Shown: piece after piece, positions 62,904-64,000 of the stretch
How positions within the stretch are numbered: position 1 is the first letter of the stretch
Layout of the letters: each line of letters opens with the position of its first letter
Assembly (NCBI GenBank): GCA_900552645.1
Contig: USAN01000004.1
Span: 62,001 to 126,000, forward strand
Source: an uncultured Bacteroides sp.
GTDB taxonomy: Bacteria > Bacteroidota > Bacteroidia > Bacteroidales > Bacteroidaceae
DNA: 64,000 nt
Reading direction: 5' to 3'
Notes under the pieces: generated by a model
The model's input: only the letters and a program-made list of their open reading frames with translations
The model's database searches: none
Told to the model about the DNA's origin: nothing
Translations under genes and position numbers: made by a program

Positions 62904-62913
62904 GTAACTTTGC
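62904..62913 (+). other. attR core site of the conjugative transposon
   Basis: GTAACTTTGC followed by AAACC, sister of the attL site at 7580. It contains TAACTTTG, the -7 box that fits slyD, 65 bp upstream of its ATG. Confidence 0.8.
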
Positions 62914-62969
62914 AAACCAAACGCTATGATATTTAGTTTATCATTAATAATCAAATAAATATTCTATTT

Positions 62970-63536
62970 ATGGAAAATAAGTACATTACAGTAGCATATA
63001 AATTATATGTAACAAATGATGGAAAAGAAGAATTGGTCGAAGAAGCTACCAAAGAACATCCTTTCCAGTTTATCTCGGGAATAGGTGCAACTCTTGATAG
63101 ATTTGAGAGAGAAGTTGCTTCTTTGAATCAAAACGACAAATTCGATTTCATAATTCCTTCTGATGAAGCTTATGGTGAATATATGTCTGAAGGAGTAAGA
63201 ACTGTATCTAAAGATATGTTTAAGATAGATGGTACTTTCGATGCAGAAAGAATTTATCCGGGAGCCATCGTTCCTTTACAGGACAGCGAGGGTCATCAGT
63301 TCTATGCAACTGTTGGCGAAGTAACTGCCGATACTGTTACTGTAGATCTTAACCACCCTCATGCCGGTAAGGATTTAAGATTTGTAGGCGAAGTTGTTGT
63401 TTCGCGCGAAGCCACAAATGAAGAAATGCAGGAGCTACTGAGTGACATGAGTCAGGAGGGCGGATGCAGTTGCTGTGGTGGTGGTTGCGATAGCGATGAC
63501 AACGAAGGCGGATGCTGTGGCGGTGGTTGTCATTAA
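62970..63536 (+). CDS. slyD: SlyD-like FKBP peptidyl-prolyl isomerase
   Basis: A 188-aa host protein: FKBP domain with an inserted IF loop (YGEYMSEGVRTVSKDMFKI), VNLNHPHAGKDL-like DLNHPHAGKDLRFVGEVV, and a C-terminal metal-binding tail rich in Cys, His and Gly. Acts as folding helper and metal carrier in the cytoplasm. Its promoter -7 box (TAACTTTG at 62905-62912) lies in attR, so the inserted element now supplies the upstream part of the promoter. Confidence 0.92.
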   Translation: MENKYITVAYKLYVTNDGKEELVEEATKEHPFQFISGIGATLDRFEREVASLNQNDKFDFIIPSDEAYGEYMSEGVRTVSKDMFKIDGTFDAERIYPGAIVPLQDSEGHQFYATVGEVTADTVTVDLNHPHAGKDLRFVGEVVVSREATNEEMQELLSDMSQEGGCSCCGGGCDSDDNEGGCCGGGCH

Positions 63537-63574
63537 TTGACAGCTTTCTATAACAACTATAAGAAATTAAAAAC

Positions 63575-63616
63575 AAAAGCTACGACATCTTCATAAAAAG
63601 AGTTGCCGTAGCTTTT
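63575..63616. terminator. Bidirectional terminator after slyD
   Basis: AAAAGCTACG (63575-63584) and CGTAGCTTTT (63607-63616), with A/T runs on both sides, between convergent slyD and the ATP-grasp-like gene. Confidence 0.8.
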
Positions 63617-63657
63617 AATTTTTACTGCTTTAACCTTGTTATTATAAATAAAGTTGT

Positions 63658-64000
63658 CTATTTATCTATTATTATATATATATTATATAATGTATCGACA
63701 TTTATCGGAGTAAGCGACATATAACCTTCTGCTATCTTACTATCAGTAACTTTAAGTGGAAATTCTTTCATTAATTGAATATTTTTCTCGACCGCATCAT
63801 TTTTATTTCTGTAATATTCTATGTAATACATTCCTTCCTTACCACACTCTACATATTTATCGTAAAACTTACGCGCTACCAATCCCATGCTCATTCTAAG
63901 ATTAACCTCTACACATGGATGAATAAGATATTTTTTGCCAGTGTCAATACAAACCATCATATCCACTCCAAGATATCCTTCATATATATCTCCATAAACA
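63658..64000 (-). CDS. ATP-grasp-like protein, C-terminal part
   Basis: The frame is open to the window edge, so the start lies outside. GYLGVDMMVCIDTGKKYLIHP followed by CVEVNLRMSMG resembles the catalytic end of ATP-grasp ligases (Glu/Asn metal positions in EVNLRM). About 113 residues visible. Substrate unknown; the gene belongs to the host flank. Confidence 0.6.
   Translation of the reverse strand, partial: VYGDIYEGYLGVDMMVCIDTGKKYLIHPCVEVNLRMSMGLVARKFYDKYVECGKEGMYYIEYYRNKNDAVEKNIQLMKEFPLKVTDSKIAEGYMSLTPINVDTLYNIYIIIDK

Larger units (their letters stand above)
7580..62913. mobile_element. CTnDOT/Tet(Q)-family conjugative transposon, about 55.3 kb
   Basis: Bounded by two GTANNTTTGC core sites and containing every CTnDOT functional block: IntDOT-type integrase, xis2c-xis2d-orf3-exc, the traA-traQ operon, mobA-mobB-mobC, rteC and tet(Q). 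It differs from the CTnDOT layout in several ways: a group II intron in traG, ATPase cargo between mobC and rteC, an RND efflux operon fused to tet(Q), and loss of most of rteA and all of rteB. The exact joint lies within or next to the core sites and cannot be fixed to the base. Confidence 0.93.

Noticed and set aside
7580..62913. CRISPR arrays, tRNA or rRNA genes, or complete insertion sequences with transposase.
   Set aside because: Looked for in the whole window; no repeat-spacer pattern, no tRNA-like cloverleaf at either att site, and no transposase frame found. The only intact small mobile unit is the group II intron.

Overview
The window is Bacteroidales chromosome (Bacteroides/Parabacteroides/Prevotella relatives) carrying one integrated conjugative transposon of the CTnDOT/Tet(Q) family. 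The assignment rests on three things: Bacteroidetes-type promoters (TTTG, about 19 bp, TAnnTTTG), AT-rich start regions without Shine-Dalgarno sequences, and the complete Bacteroides tra/mob/exc gene set. The flanking host DNA is clearly more AT-rich than the transfer genes. No species can be named from the sequence.

Host left flank (1-7579): the end of an OadB-like decarboxylase membrane subunit, then on the minus strand a branched-chain amino acid operon ilvD-ilvB-ilvN-(acyl-ACP thioesterase)-ilvC. It is preceded by a consensus promoter, a 24-codon leader peptide rich in Ile/Leu/Val, and an attenuator hairpin with a matching anti-terminator arm over the leader stop codon. A small exported protein follows. 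Host right flank (62914-64000): slyD (FKBP prolyl isomerase) and the end of an ATP-grasp-like gene.

Integrated element (about 7580-62913, 55.3 kb), bounded by two copies of the CTnDOT core site GTANNTTTGC. Left to right: a structured gene-free end (7590-8604); a plus-strand block of small genes with pcfK and pcfJ; a minus-strand tra operon (traA to traQ plus lysozyme), with a 2.5-kb group II intron inside the 3' end of traG; a hairpin-rich oriT candidate; mobA-mobB-mobC on the plus strand; a nested inverted repeat; and AT-rich cargo (a DUF4143 ATPase and a KAP-type NTPase split by a frameshift). Next come rteC and a RibD/DHFR-like gene, a broken segment of macA', macB' and rteA' with no rteB, and an RND tripartite efflux operon joined directly to tet(Q). 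The last part holds a very large methylase-helicase, DUF1896, the excision operon (xis2c, xis2d, orf3, topB/exc), two extra helix-turn-helix genes, a RhuM-like gene and the IntDOT-type integrase.

How the genes work together: IntDOT with Xis2c/Xis2d/Exc excises the element, MobA/MobB nick oriT, MobC delivers DNA to the Tra type IV secretion machine, and RteC normally switches on excision. In CTnDOT, tetracycline acts through a tet(Q) leader and the tetQ-rteA-rteB operon. Here the Met-Arg-Gln leader and promoter are intact, but the genes coupled to tet(Q) are adaptor, RND pump and outer-membrane channel. rteA is cut to 77 codons and rteB is absent. The element therefore appears to have exchanged tetracycline-inducible transfer control for a tetracycline-inducible protection-plus-efflux operon. 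This is the most noteworthy observation in the window.
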